Source: an uncultured Eggerthellaceae bacterium
GTDB taxonomy: Bacteria > Actinomycetota > Coriobacteriia > Coriobacteriales > Eggerthellaceae
NCBI GenBank assembly: GCA_948829205.1
Contig: CAQLOA010000108.1
Coordinates: forward strand, 1-5,592
DNA: 5,592 bases
Reading direction: 5' to 3'
Positions within the stretch are counted from its first letter, which is position 1. Every line of letters begins with the position of its first letter. This document shows positions 5,181-5,592 of this stretch, one piece after another. The position numbers were made by a program, and so were the translations under genes. The notes under the pieces were generated by a model. The model had not been told where the DNA came from and made no database searches. It worked only from the letters and a program-made list of their open reading frames with translations.

Positions 5181-5592
5181 ATGAGCGCAGCACGGTCCAT
5201 AACGCAGGCGCTCGTCGCCCTCCTCGTCGCATTCGTGCTGCTTGCTCCCGCCACCGCCTACGGCGACGAGGGGGAAGGCGTGCCCTCGTCGCAGGAAAGC
5301 GCCGTGCAGATAGCCCCCGCTGAGGCGTCGGGCGCTCAGGACGTGGAACGCGAGCAGCAGGAATGGGGCGACGTCATGGTGTCCTCCGACGGCGAGTCGG
5401 CTCTCGTGGAAGGGTGCGACTTCGGCATTGTCGACTTCTCGCGCGCGCAGGCGGGGTCGAACCGCAAGATAGGCGACGCCTACGTCGGGTACAACTACTA
5501 CGTTGGGTCCGAACCGGAGAACCTGTCGGTAGTGGGGACGGCCGACTTCGCCATCGTGTACGTCGCGGCGTCCGTGCTTGACAGGTTTGACC
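5181..5592 (+). CDS. Secreted protein of unknown function, N-terminal part (runs off right edge)
   Basis: I do not recognise this protein. The frame is open from the ATG at 5181 to the window end, giving 137 complete codons. It begins with a Sec-type signal peptide: MSAARS, then a hydrophobic core (QALVALLVAFVLLAPA, residues 9-24), with likely cleavage after APATA (residue 26). No lipobox Cys follows. Residues 27-75 are acidic and low in complexity (DEGEGVPSSQES, QDVEREQQEWGD), resembling an extracytoplasmic linker. From about 76 the sequence becomes more ordered, with beta-like aromatic stretches (CDFGIVDFS, DAYVGYNYYVG, ADFAIVYVAAS). The single Cys is residue 79. It is 45 nt downstream of modA on the same strand, where the ModB permease would usually be. 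Nothing seen matches ModB's multi-spanning membrane core, but a permease domain further along cannot be excluded. It may be an accessory cell-surface component of molybdate uptake or an unrelated exported protein. Confidence 0.75.
   Translation, partial: MSAARSITQALVALLVAFVLLAPATAYGDEGEGVPSSQESAVQIAPAEASGAQDVEREQQEWGDVMVSSDGESALVEGCDFGIVDFSRAQAGSNRKIGDAYVGYNYYVGSEPENLSVVGTADFAIVYVAASVLDRFD

Overview
The window is G+C-rich, densely coded on the + strand, and looks actinobacterial. The best guess is class Coriobacteriia (Eggerthellaceae-like). Supporting signs are a GlnR-type OmpR-family regulator, a ModA lipoprotein with a Ser/Ala linker, strong GGGAGG ribosome sites, and no TTA, CTA or TCA codons anywhere in the regulator or polA. 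The taxonomic call is inference; no rRNA or lineage-specific marker is present. One oddity is heavy use of the Ile codon ATA despite the high G+C.

Layout: (1) 1-719, the C-terminal half of a type I glutamine synthetase (GSI-alpha-like), cut off at the left edge. (2) 722-1390, an orphan OmpR/PhoB-family regulator starting 2 nt after the glnA stop. Its receiver domain lacks the phosphorylation chemistry and its DNA-binding domain closely resembles actinobacterial GlnR. (3) 1427-4054, full-length DNA polymerase I, with an intact 5' nuclease, a degenerate proofreading domain and an intact polymerase. (4) 4055-4238, a 184-bp intergenic region holding an AT-rich island with inverted repeats, the probable promoter/operator of the next gene. 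(5) 4239-5135, a molybdate-binding lipoprotein (ModA). (6) 5181 to the right edge, the N-terminal part of a secreted protein I do not recognise.

The genes form two functional blocks. The first is nitrogen assimilation (glutamine synthetase plus a probable phosphorylation-independent nitrogen regulator), with polA behind it and possibly co-transcribed. The second is molybdate uptake, apparently under its own promoter, with modB and modC not seen and presumably to the right.

The points most worth a second look are: the glutamine synthetase has Asn where the near-invariant flap glutamate (E. coli Glu327) should be; a GlnR-like regulator appears translationally coupled to it; there is a candidate operator ahead of modA; and an unknown exported protein follows modA where a permease would be expected. 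I saw no mobile element, CRISPR array, tRNA or rRNA.
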